Shown: piece after piece, positions 24,715-32,148 of the stretch
Layout: each line of letters opens with the position of its first letter
How positions within the stretch are numbered: the first letter of the stretch is position 1
From: Acidimicrobiales bacterium
GTDB lineage: Bacteria; Actinomycetota; Acidimicrobiia; Acidimicrobiales; Ilumatobacteraceae
Direction: 5' to 3'
Length of the DNA stretch: 44,184 bases
NCBI GenBank assembly: GCA_025463415.1
Contig: JAOBWO010000237.1
Coordinates: 1 to 44,184, forward strand
Made by a program: the position numbers and the translations under genes
Notes under the pieces: model-generated
Seen by the model: the letters and a program-made list of their open reading frames with translations, nothing else
The model's database searches: none
What the model was told of the DNA's origin: nothing

Positions 24715-24767
24715 GGGTGGCCCTTTCAGAGGGTGGTGGTGAGGGTGGTGGTGAGTTCGGTGGTGGC

Positions 24768-25499
24768 TCAGACCACGTACGGGCTGCCGCCGCTGCCAGG
24801 TGTGCCGCCGACGATGCGTCGCCGACCGACGAGCGCGACGACCAAGCAGATGACTGCTGCAAACAGCCCGAACGCGCCGAGGAGGATGAACGCAATCGCA
24901 GCACCGATGGCTGCGGTGCCGGGCGAGACGATGAAGTCGTATCGATCGCCCGACTCGGACTGGCAGACCACGCGGACCGAGCCCTCCGCTGCGAAGAACT
25001 CGCCCACCGACGCCACGTCGCCGATCGTGGTCGACGAGCCCTGGTTGCGCCCCGAGAACGCCGTCGTGGAGCCGTCGGCGAACGTGACCTGGCAATTCGT
25101 CGACGCGACGATGTCGTCGCGCACGTCCGAGCTGCTGGAATCGATGATCGCGTAGACGCTGTAGGTCTGCGACTTGGGCGCCGAGAACTCGGCGACCTTC
25201 GAGCTGCCGTTGACCTCGGCGCGTGCGACGGCGTTGACGACGGTGTCGTCGTTGATGTTGACGATCTCGACGATGCCGTGCACGAGCGAGTACACGCTGG
25301 CTCCGAAGACCACGATGGCCAGGACCAGCCAGACCTTGCGCACGCCGCGCCGCTTCGGCTCGCCGCTCGGCGCCCACGGACCGGGGCCGCTGCCGCCCGA
25401 CACGCCGAGCGCGGCGAAGTCGATCGGAGTGCTGCCGCGCGGCGGACTGAACGGCGTGCCGTACCCCTGCGGCGGCGGTGGCGGCATCGGCTGGCCCAT
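24768..25499 (-). CDS. Membrane protein with Pro-rich cytosolic N-terminus and exported middle domain
   Basis: The family is not recognised. The 243-residue protein starts with a Pro/Gly-rich stretch (MGQPMPPPPPQGYG) of the kind seen in many actinobacterial membrane proteins, then one helix at about 57-75 (VWLVLAIVVFGASVYSLVHG). A polar 110-residue domain with two cysteines (NCQV and VVCQSESG) follows, and a second helix near 205-228 before a basic tail. The two cysteines are likely disulfide-bonded if the domain is outside. The start is set by TACGGT eight bases before ATG 25499. It is divergent from the small basic protein gene, the two starts being 69 bases apart. Function is unknown. Confidence 0.7.
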   Translation of the reverse strand: MGQPMPPPPPQGYGTPFSPPRGSTPIDFAALGVSGGSGPGPWAPSGEPKRRGVRKVWLVLAIVVFGASVYSLVHGIVEIVNINDDTVVNAVARAEVNGSSKVAEFSAPKSQTYSVYAIIDSSSSDVRDDIVASTNCQVTFADGSTTAFSGRNQGSSTTIGDVASVGEFFAAEGSVRVVCQSESGDRYDFIVSPGTAAIGAAIAFILLGAFGLFAAVICLVVALVGRRRIVGGTPGSGGSPYVV

Positions 25500-25507
25500 G
25501 TGCGCAA

Positions 25508-25513
25508 ACCGTA
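25508..25513 (-). promoter_or_regulatory. -10 box of a leaderless membrane protein gene
   Basis: TACGGT on the minus strand ends eight bases before ATG 25499. There is no ribosome site upstream of the ATG. Confidence 0.4.
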
Positions 25514-25567
25514 GCCGGGGCCGGGTCGTGTAGCCTCCAGTGTCCCCGAAACGAAGGAATCCGTTCC

Positions 25568-25885
25568 ATGGCCATCCCCGCCAAGCTCACACCGCTCCAG
25601 GAAATGGAGGCGCGCCGCAACGCGCCGAAGCCGGACAAGTCCAACCGTGTGATCTCCGAAGCCGAGAAGACCACGCGCAAGGACCGCGTCGCGAAGGCCA
25701 AGGACGCCCTCGCCCGGTCGGTCGGCACCAAGGGCGAGCACGTCGCTCCGGCCCGCAGCGCGCTGAAGATCTACCTGCAGAAGCTCAACGATCCCAAGCA
25801 GCCCGACGATGCACACTTCGAGGCGCTCATCGAGGCACCGTTCAAGGCGCCGCCGAAGAAGAAGACCAACGACCGCCGCTTCTGA
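25568..25885 (+). CDS. Small basic hypothetical protein
   Basis: The 105-residue protein is very rich in Lys, Arg and Ala (EKTTRKDRVAKAKDALARSV) and ends PKKKTNDRRF. It looks helical, with a central segment HVAPARSALKIYLQKLNDPKQPDD. I do not recognise the family. The charge would suit nucleic-acid or ribosome association, but that is inference. ATG 25568 has AAGGAA nine bases upstream. A TAGCCT at 25531-25536 could be its -10, giving a leader of about 25 bases. It is divergent from the Pro-rich membrane protein gene and convergent with the SDR gene, with a hairpin between the two stops. Confidence 0.65.
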   Translation: MAIPAKLTPLQEMEARRNAPKPDKSNRVISEAEKTTRKDRVAKAKDALARSVGTKGEHVAPARSALKIYLQKLNDPKQPDDAHFEALIEAPFKAPPKKKTNDRRF

Positions 25886-25894
25886 GTCGCCCGC

Positions 25895-25922
25895 CTGACG
25901 TGCCGGTGGCGGCCGGCGTCAG
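25895..25922. terminator. Hairpin between the convergent small-protein and SDR genes
   Basis: CTGACG, a two-base bulge, CCGG, a six-base loop, CCGG, CGTCAG. The outer right arm contains the SDR stop codon. It could act in both directions; there is no T-run. Confidence 0.45.
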
Positions 25923-26722
25923 CCGTCGCGCTCGGGAAGGCGCAGAGGCAGGCGCCCGAGATGGGCGCCGGCATCGGCCAGGATCAGCTGACCGGTGATG
26001 CACCGGGCCAGATCGCTAGCCAGCACGACGCACAGCCGCCCGAGCTCGTCGGGCTCGCACACCCGCTGCAACGGCGTGGACCGTGAGATCTCGTCGAACT
26101 GCTCCTGCCCGATCACCGCGGCCACGTCGGCCGTGTAGGTGGTGCCCGGCGCGACCGCGTTGACACGGATGCCCAGCGGCCCGAGCTCCACCGCCAACGT
26201 GGTCGTGAGGTGCACGATCGCGGCCTTCGCAGCGCCATAGCTCGCCAGCCCGAGCGCGGCACGAGTCGCCTCGCCGGACGCGACGTTGATGATCACGCCA
26301 CCTGGACCCTGACGCTCGAAGAGCGCGGCCTCGGCCCGGCAGCAGCGATACGTGGCGTGCAGGTTCTGTTCGATCACGGCCCATGCATCGTCGAGCGGCG
26401 TGTCCAGGAACGCGCGGGCCTTCCTGCCGGCCATCATTCCGACGTTGTTGACGGCGACGTCCAGTCGGCCGAGCTCGGTGACGATGCGCGCGAACATGTC
26501 GTCGAGCGCATCGTCGGAGCGAACGTCGGCTGCGAAGGCGACCGCGTTCCCCCCGTCGGCGCAGATCCGGGTCGCCGTCTCGGTCGCGCGGACCGGGTCG
26601 ATGTCGTTCACCGCCACCGAGGCGTCGGCCCGAGCGAACCAGGTGGCGATCTCGCGGCCGATTCCTGCGCCCGCCCCGGTGACGAGCACGACGGTGCCGG
26701 GCATGGTGATCTCGATCGTCAC
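25919..26722 (-). CDS. SDR-family NAD(P)-dependent oxidoreductase
   Basis: This 267-residue short-chain dehydrogenase/reductase has the N-terminal cofactor motif TGAGAGIG, the NNVG motif, a catalytic Ser in NVASGEA, and YGAAK (Tyr-x3-Lys). An acidic residue after strand two (NDIDP) suggests NAD rather than NADP. GTG 26722 has GAGG seven bases upstream; ATG 26704 (261 residues) is the alternative and lacks a good ribosome site. The ORF-track start at 26878 reads through promoter DNA. It is divergent from the WGDG-UGSC operon and probably uses the same control region of about 95 bases. Its substrate is therefore likely to be an alcohol or ketone in that pathway, which is inference. Confidence 0.88.
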   Translation of the reverse strand: MTIEITMPGTVVLVTGAGAGIGREIATWFARADASVAVNDIDPVRATETATRICADGGNAVAFAADVRSDDALDDMFARIVTELGRLDVAVNNVGMMAGRKARAFLDTPLDDAWAVIEQNLHATYRCCRAEAALFERQGPGGVIINVASGEATRAALGLASYGAAKAAIVHLTTTLAVELGPLGIRVNAVAPGTTYTADVAAVIGQEQFDEISRSTPLQRVCEPDELGRLCVVLASDLARCITGQLILADAGAHLGRLPLRLPERDG

Positions 26723-26817
26723 GGGGCGCCTCGTGCTGGTTAGTGTTCGGCCGTCGAACGGGTCGTTCGAAGCGTAGATCGATGATGTCGTTGGCCACCG
26801 GGTCAGGGGAGGCGATG

Positions 26818-27870
26818 ATGAGCACCGCCGAGTACACGGCAGCGACGATCGATCTCGACCACGACACGCCCGAGGCACTGCTCGAGCTGTTCACCGCGCG
26901 TGGGTGGGGTGACGGGCTCCCGCTCGTCGCTCCGACCATCGACCGCGTCGCCGCGATGCTGGCCGAGGCCAGTGGGCCACCCGACGAAGTGATCGCGATC
27001 CTGCAACCACGTGCTGGCGTGGTGACCCGACGCGTCGTCGCCATCAACGCGGTCCTCGCGGGCTGCGCGCCGAACACGTTCCCGGTCGTGCTCAGCGCGA
27101 TCCGCGCGTTGGCGCGGCCCGAGGTCAACCTCCGCGGCGTCAACGCCACGACGCACCCCGTCGCACCGATGGTGATCGTCCATGGCGAGGTCGTCGAGCG
27201 CTGCGGCTTCAATGCCGGCACGGGCGGCTTCGGCCCCGGCAACCGGGCCAACGCGACGGTCGGCCGGGCGGTACGACTGATCCTCCTGCACGTCGCAGGC
27301 GCGGTGCCCGGGTCGGGCGACGCGTCGACGCACGGCCAACCGGCGAAGTACACGTTCTGCGCGGCGGAGAACCTCGCCGAGAGCCCCTGGGGCGGCTATG
27401 CCGCGACCCGTGGCGTGTTGGAGCCGAGCGCAGTCACGGTTCACTGCGGCGAGGGTCCGCACAACGTGCACGATGCCGAAGCAGCCGGTGATCCGGCGTT
27501 GATCCTCGACAAGATCGCGTCGTCGATGACGACGCTGGGGATGAACAACGCCCCGATCAGCCAGGCCGAGTTCTTCGTCGTCCTCGGCCCGGAGCACGCG
27601 CGCAGCCTCGCTGCTGCGGGTCTGTCGCGTGAGGACGTGTCGTCGTACCTGTACGAGCGCGCCCGCTTGCCCGCCGCCCTGTTCCGCCGCCACTTCCAGG
27701 AGCTGGCCTGGGCGACGTGGATTAAGATCGTCGCCGACGATGCCCTGCTGCCGATGACCGGCCACCCCGACAACGTGCGCGTCGTCGTCTCCGGTGGTCC
27801 CGGGAAGCACTCGTTCGTCGTACCGTCGTGGGGCATGACCCGATCCGTCACCGTCCCGGTCACCGGCTGA
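26818..27870 (+). CDS. Conserved WGDG-motif protein, first gene of the UGSC operon
   Basis: The 350-residue protein is not assigned a function by me. It opens with a helix and the striking motif RGWGDGLPLVAPT at about 28-40. It continues with a mixed alpha/beta region containing conserved-looking NAVLAGCAPNTFPVV, NATTHPVAPMVIVHG and a Gly/Asn-rich GFNAGTGGFGPGNRANATVGRA. A C-terminal segment has EFFVVLGPEHARSLAAAG and HSFVVPSWG. Cysteines at GCAPN and RCGFN could be redox or metal ligands. I recall proteins with this WGDGLP start beside UGSC genes in other bacteria, so it is probably an obligate partner. ATG 26818 is chosen over 26815 because AGGGGAGG ends five bases before it. The next gene begins four bases after its stop. 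Confidence 0.75.
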   Translation: MSTAEYTAATIDLDHDTPEALLELFTARGWGDGLPLVAPTIDRVAAMLAEASGPPDEVIAILQPRAGVVTRRVVAINAVLAGCAPNTFPVVLSAIRALARPEVNLRGVNATTHPVAPMVIVHGEVVERCGFNAGTGGFGPGNRANATVGRAVRLILLHVAGAVPGSGDASTHGQPAKYTFCAAENLAESPWGGYAATRGVLEPSAVTVHCGEGPHNVHDAEAAGDPALILDKIASSMTTLGMNNAPISQAEFFVVLGPEHARSLAAAGLSREDVSSYLYERARLPAALFRRHFQELAWATWIKIVADDALLPMTGHPDNVRVVVSGGPGKHSFVVPSWGMTRSVTVPVTG

Positions 27871-27874
27871 AGCC

Positions 27875-28690
27875 GTGGCCATCACCATCTACGCCCCGGA
27901 CAGCGAGCCGAGACCGGACCACGGTTCGCTGGCGGCATCGCCCCCGTCGCTCGCCGGCCTGCGCATCGCGGTGCTCGACAACGGCAAGCCCAACGCCGTC
28001 ACGGTGATGACTCGCGCCGCCGAGACGCTGGCGGCCCGCACCGGCGCCACCGTCGCGCTCGTCACCAAGAAGGGCCCCGGAGGCCGCTCGGCGAACGCGG
28101 CCATCCCGTGCGCTGACGACATCTTCGAACGCATCGTCGCGGAGGCCGACGTGGTGGTCACCGGCGCCGCCGACTGCGGCAGCTGCACGGCCTACAGCGT
28201 GTACGACGCGATCAGCTTGGAGAAGGTCGGTCTGCCCGCCGTCGTCGTGACGACGACGAAGTTCGCGCCGATCGCGGCGACCATGGCCGCCGACTTCGGC
28301 ATGCCCGACGTGCGCACGCTCGTGCTGCCCCATCCGTTCGGCGGCACCGATCGGGACACGTTGTGGGAGTGGGCGGATGCAGCCGCGGAGTCGCTCGAGG
28401 CGCTGTTGCTCGGGCGGACACCGCCCCCACGGACGGGCGACGTCACTGCGGCACCGACGGGTGTTGCGATGACCGATCTGCTCGCTCTGGTCGAGGGCGA
28501 TGGTGCGACCTTCGAGCTCATTGAGGTGTCACCGGCCGGTGTGGTGCGGCTGCGCCTGGTGATCGAGGACGCATCCTGCGCCGAGTGCGTGATGCCCACC
28601 GAGCTCCTGGAAGCCACCGCGTTGCGAGTCCTGCGCTCGACGCAGCCCGGGGTGTCCGCGGTGACGATCATCGACCCCCGCCGGCCATGA
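27875..28690 (+). CDS. UGSC-family protein, cysteine form (CGSC)
   Basis: The 271-residue protein matches the UGSC family, named for a U-G-S-C motif whose first residue is often selenocysteine. Here the motif reads CGSC (Cys101, Cys104) and the codon is TGC, so no selenocysteine is needed. Other family marks are LDNGKPNA near the N-terminus, VTKKGPG, and the later VLPHPFGG. The C-terminal 75 residues add a small alpha/beta domain with CAEC (Cys235, Cys238) and a NifU-like or MetN-like ending (TIIDPRRP), which may be a second redox or metal site. The family function is unknown to me; a thiol/selenol oxidoreductase or C-S chemistry is inference from the motif. GTG 27875 follows the WGDG stop by four bases, and its own stop overlaps the next start (ATGA). 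Confidence 0.85.
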   Translation: MAITIYAPDSEPRPDHGSLAASPPSLAGLRIAVLDNGKPNAVTVMTRAAETLAARTGATVALVTKKGPGGRSANAAIPCADDIFERIVAEADVVVTGAADCGSCTAYSVYDAISLEKVGLPAVVVTTTKFAPIAATMAADFGMPDVRTLVLPHPFGGTDRDTLWEWADAAAESLEALLLGRTPPPRTGDVTAAPTGVAMTDLLALVEGDGATFELIEVSPAGVVRLRLVIEDASCAECVMPTELLEATALRVLRSTQPGVSAVTIIDPRRP

Positions 28691-29724
28691 CCGACGCGCC
28701 GCCGATCGTCGTCGCGATCCTCTACCCGCGTGAGTGGTACGGCGATCCCCACGGGTTCGACCGTGAGATCGATCGGCTCCACCAGCTCGACTCGCGGATC
28801 GAGGTCGTGGTCGAGCCGTACATCGAGGCCCATGAACGACGTGCGGGCGGAGCCGACGTGCCGCCCGCGCCGGAGCTCACCGTGGCGCAACACGCCGCGC
28901 TGGCCCGTGCCGAGATCGCGCTCGCGATGGACCTGCCCGACGGGCTCGTCGATGTCGCGCCACGCCTGCGCTGGGTGCAGTCCGTCGGCGCCGGGGTGAA
29001 CCACATCCAGGCCAAGGTCGCGGCCACCGACGCGCGGTTGACGACGAACGGAGGCAGCAACTCGATCGGCATCGCCGAGTTCGGCATGGCACGCCTGCTG
29101 GAGCACTGGAAGCGCTTCGACGACCTCCGCGGCTTTCAGGCCGAGCATCGGTGGGAGGCCCGGTTCGGCCGGCAGCTGTCCGGCTGCACGCTCGCTCTGA
29201 TCGGCTTCGGGCCGATCAACCAGGCCATCGCGGCACGCGCCGCCGCCTTCGGCATGCGCGTCCTCGTCGTGCGCAGGTCACCGGGCTCCACGCCGCCGGG
29301 CGTCGAAGGCGTCGTCGGTCCCGATGGTCTCCTCGCCGTGCTGGCCGAGAGCGACGCGGTGATCGCGGCCGTGCCGGAGACCCCGGCCTCGATCGGCATG
29401 ATCGGCGCCACCGAACTGGCAGCGATGCCCAAAGGTGCGTTCTTCTGCAACCTCGGCCGGGGATCGCTGGTCGACGAGGCCGCGCTGGTGTCCAGCCTGC
29501 GCAGCGGCCACCTCGGCGGCGCTGCCATCGATGTCGCGTCCGTCGAACCGCTGCCCGCCGACCACCCGTTGTGGGACGCGCCCCGGCTGCGGATCTCGGC
29601 GCACTGCTCCAGCGTGCCGGCGGCGATGTTCCCGAGCGTGCACCGCGTCTTCCGCGACAACCTGGCCCGCTACCTCGCGGGCGAGCCACTGGCCAGCGAG
29701 GTCGCGCTCGAGCACGGTCGCTGA
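28687..29724 (+). CDS. D-2-hydroxyacid dehydrogenase
   Basis: The 345-residue protein belongs to the NAD-dependent D-isomer 2-hydroxyacid dehydrogenases, which interconvert 2-oxoacids and 2-hydroxyacids. The Rossmann motif reads GFGPINQAIAARAAAFGM. Catalytic residues are visible as Arg in NLGRGSLVDEAAL, Glu in VEPLPADHP, and His in ISAHCSS. WVQSVGAGVNH is the typical substrate-loop start. The residue after the second Rossmann strand is a basic VVRRSPG, hinting at NADP(H) as in glyoxylate/hydroxypyruvate reductases. ATG 28687 overlaps the UGSC stop in an ATGA, so the two are coupled. The context suggests that the pathway includes a 2-oxo or 2-hydroxy acid intermediate. Confidence 0.9.
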   Translation: MTDAPPIVVAILYPREWYGDPHGFDREIDRLHQLDSRIEVVVEPYIEAHERRAGGADVPPAPELTVAQHAALARAEIALAMDLPDGLVDVAPRLRWVQSVGAGVNHIQAKVAATDARLTTNGGSNSIGIAEFGMARLLEHWKRFDDLRGFQAEHRWEARFGRQLSGCTLALIGFGPINQAIAARAAAFGMRVLVVRRSPGSTPPGVEGVVGPDGLLAVLAESDAVIAAVPETPASIGMIGATELAAMPKGAFFCNLGRGSLVDEAALVSSLRSGHLGGAAIDVASVEPLPADHPLWDAPRLRISAHCSSVPAAMFPSVHRVFRDNLARYLAGEPLASEVALEHGR

Positions 29725-29729
29725 CCCAC

Positions 29730-30572
29730 GTGGCCGTGTCCCCGTCTGTGGACGTGCCCGTGATCGACACTCACGTGCACGTCGCCTGCGGTGACACGGT
29801 GGCGCATCCGCTTCGGCCGACCGGGGTGGGCAGCGCGTGGTGGTCGCAGCAAGACGGGACGGCAGCAGCGGTGTTCGCGGCAGCTCGGTCGGTCGGCGTC
29901 GACCGAGTCGTGGTCGTGCAGGCTGTCGGCGCGTACGGCTACGACGCCTCCTGCGCGGCAGCCTCAGTCGCAGCGTCGTCCGGATTCGCGACCTTGGTCG
30001 CCGCACCGGACATGAGCCGGCCGGATCCGTGCGCGTCGATCGGTGCAATCCTCGAATCGCCGCACCTGCGCGGCCTGCGACTGTTCGGGGTGGCCGACGG
30101 CGCGCCATGGTTGGACGATGCACGCGGGGACTCGGTGATGGCGTGCTGCGCGGACCGGGGCTTGGTGGCCGTGCCGACGATCTTCTCCGACCGTGTGCCC
30201 TCCCTTCGCGGGTTGATGGCGCGCCACCCCGACGTCGTGGTCGCGCTGGACCACTGCGCGTTCCCCGACATGGCCGGTGAGGCCGGTGAGCGCGCCCTGT
30301 TCTCGCTCGCCGACGTCGCCGGGTTGCACCTGAAGGTGAGCAGCCACGTGTTGGCGGCATGGCAGAGCGAGGGCCGCCTGGGTGAGGTGTTCGGCCGGCT
30401 CGTTGACGCCTTCGGTGCGTCGCGCATGTGCTGGGGCTCGGACCACCCGCAGCACGAGGGCCTCGACTACGCCGGCAAGCTGGCGCTCGCCCGTCTCGCG
30501 GCCGCGCACCTCGTTGACGCCGATCGGGAGATGTTCTTCGCCGGCACCGCCCGTCGCCTCGGGTGGGGCTGA
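29730..30572 (+). CDS. Amidohydrolase-2 family TIM-barrel enzyme (decarboxylase or lactonase type)
   Basis: The 280-residue protein fits the amidohydrolase_2 group, which includes 2-pyrone-4,6-dicarboxylate lactonase and aromatic decarboxylases. The first metal motif is IDTHVHVACGD, with LDHCAF in the middle and WGSDHP near the C-terminus providing the last Asp. The chain is a little shorter than the 300-330 usual in the family. GTG 29730 begins five bases after the dehydrogenase stop; GTG 29736 is an alternative. It is the last gene of the plus-strand operon and converges on the CrtC/AttH-like gene with a 27-base gap. It would hydrolyse a lactone or decarboxylate an acid made earlier in the pathway; the substrate is unknown. 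Confidence 0.85.
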   Translation: MAVSPSVDVPVIDTHVHVACGDTVAHPLRPTGVGSAWWSQQDGTAAAVFAAARSVGVDRVVVVQAVGAYGYDASCAAASVAASSGFATLVAAPDMSRPDPCASIGAILESPHLRGLRLFGVADGAPWLDDARGDSVMACCADRGLVAVPTIFSDRVPSLRGLMARHPDVVVALDHCAFPDMAGEAGERALFSLADVAGLHLKVSSHVLAAWQSEGRLGEVFGRLVDAFGASRMCWGSDHPQHEGLDYAGKLALARLAAAHLVDADREMFFAGTARRLGWG

Positions 30573-30599
30573 CGGCCGGGGCGGACGGCTGTGCGGGGA

Positions 30600-31724
30600 T
30601 CAGTGCTCGGCGTGAACGCGCAGGTGGCCGTCATCGTCGAGGTCAGCTTCCGCGATGAACGTGAGGCTGCCGGTGCCGTAACTGGTCCCGTGGGGCCCGT
30701 TCAGCGCCAGCCGTACGGGCTGGATGCGGTGCACCGGGCGAGTGGTCGTTCCATCGGGGAGCACGACCTCTGCGGGATGGGTGACGTCCCACACTCCGTG
30801 CTCGAGGTGATCCAGGCCGCGGTGCACACCGAGGCCCCGGCCGTCGTCGTAGCCGCCGTAGCCGAGGCCCTGCATCGCGACAGCGGGACCCTGGCGTTCG
30901 ATGACCAGCTCGAAGGACTCACCCTCGTCGTCGGTGACGGCGATCGTGGCTTCGCCGAAGCGGCGCGGCCGGCCCTCGTCGACGAACTGGGCGTCGAGAT
31001 CGACTCGGTGGCAGGCGTGCACGCGCCCGTCCGCGCGCTCGACGATCTGGGCGGTGAGGTGGCTGGCCCCGCCGATCCGGGTGACTTGCACATGACCGCT
31101 GTGGGTCTCGGTCGAGAAGAACAAGAACACGAAGACCGGACCGGACACGACCGCCTTCTGGCCGGTGTACGGCTCGAGGATGCCGACGTTCTCGCGCACA
31201 CCCCACGAGTGGTCACGGCATGCCCACCACGACTCGACGTCGAGGCGTTGCCCATCGATCTCCAACCATCCCGAGAGCTCGCCGATCTGGTCGTAGCGGC
31301 TGTAGTCCTCCAGGACCCGCCCCCACGAGCGGTTGAAGTGGTGGTGCTCCTCCTGCGCGCCCGAGGTCGCCGTCCACACCACGTCCCCGCTGATGCTGCC
31401 GGCATTGGGGGCGATCGTCAGACGGATCCGCCGCAGCGGTTCGATCACCTCCATGCGCAGAGGCCCGGTGGAGGTCTCGTACTCGGGACGGAGCTGGCGT
31501 GAGGCGCGCACGTTGTGCTGCCGGCCATCGCGGATGACGACTGCTCCGCCATCCACCACGTTCATGTTCTGGTACACGCCGATCGTGAACTGGAACGCGC
31601 CGTTGCCGATCCGGTCCGACGCGGCGAACCAGAGCCGGTCGAAGAAGCGCACGTCGCTCGTGCCGACGTGGTCGAAGGTGGTCGGCAGCTGGTGCCAGAG
31701 CGAGTCATCGAGCGGTGTGAGCAC
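30600..31724 (-). CDS. CrtC/AttH-like lipocalin-fold protein (DUF7064/DUF7065 type)
   Basis: The 374-residue protein resembles a two-domain beta-rich group related to carotenoid 1,2-hydratase and AttH. The marker is WWACRDHSWGVR, the RDHSWGxR signature of these families, with FNRSWGRVLEDY earlier. DRLWFAASDRIGNGAFQFTIGVYQN near the N-terminus is also typical of the actinobacterial members found in lipid or steroid degradation clusters. No catalytic role is established. Its start overlaps the 3' end of the DUF6285-type gene by 20 bp, so it is the last cistron of the minus-strand operon. It may bind or hydrate a hydrophobic intermediate, which is inference. Confidence 0.7.
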   Translation of the reverse strand: MLTPLDDSLWHQLPTTFDHVGTSDVRFFDRLWFAASDRIGNGAFQFTIGVYQNMNVVDGGAVVIRDGRQHNVRASRQLRPEYETSTGPLRMEVIEPLRRIRLTIAPNAGSISGDVVWTATSGAQEEHHHFNRSWGRVLEDYSRYDQIGELSGWLEIDGQRLDVESWWACRDHSWGVRENVGILEPYTGQKAVVSGPVFVFLFFSTETHSGHVQVTRIGGASHLTAQIVERADGRVHACHRVDLDAQFVDEGRPRRFGEATIAVTDDEGESFELVIERQGPAVAMQGLGYGGYDDGRGLGVHRGLDHLEHGVWDVTHPAEVVLPDGTTTRPVHRIQPVRLALNGPHGTSYGTGSLTFIAEADLDDDGHLRVHAEH

Positions 31725-32148
31725 TGGTGATCCCTTCGACGCGCGCCGTACGACCGACGGACGTGCTGGCCAGCGGGAAGCGCCCGCATCGCTCGCGGAA
31801 GTAGCCGACCATCGCGGTCCGTGCCGCAGCGTCGGCGAGCACCACCGGCATTGCGGCTTCGAGGGCGCGACGCGCGTCCCGCTGATGCTCGGCCAGTGCG
31901 TCGAGGTCCAGCGGATCGCCGGCGAAGCCGACCGTCTGCGCGCCGGCGATCGCGAGGATCGAGTTGCACCGCTCGGAGTCCCACCGCAAGAAATCGGGGA
32001 TCTCGTCCCACCGGCTCAGCGTGTCCAGGACCGCCAGCACGCCCGCGAGCACGTCGGCCGGGTAGGGATCGGCGACGTGCGGCGCGACGACGTCGGCGAG
32101 GATCCGCCGGATGCCGGCCAGTTGTTCCGTGACGTTCGGTCGCATCAT
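31705..32148 (-). CDS. DUF6285-type small protein
   Basis: The 147-residue protein is helical and fits the small family usually found beside APH-type phosphotransferases and acyl-CoA dehydrogenases. Visible features are MRPNVTEQLAGIRRILADVVAPH at the start, CNSILAIAGAQTVG in the middle, and RERCGRFPLASTS near the end. Role unknown; a partner or stability factor for the adjacent kinase is likely from the constant pairing. Its ATG at 32148 (a second at 32145) overlaps the stop of the phosphotransferase in an ATGATG arrangement. No acyl-CoA dehydrogenase gene is present in this operon, unlike the usual layout I recall. Confidence 0.7.
   Translation of the reverse strand: MMRPNVTEQLAGIRRILADVVAPHVADPYPADVLAGVLAVLDTLSRWDEIPDFLRWDSERCNSILAIAGAQTVGFAGDPLDLDALAEHQRDARRALEAAMPVVLADAAARTAMVGYFRERCGRFPLASTSVGRTARVEGITSAHTAR

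Noticed and set aside
28172-28186. In-frame selenocysteine in the UGSC gene
   Set aside because: The codon is TGC, not TGA, so the motif is CGSC and no SECIS element is needed.
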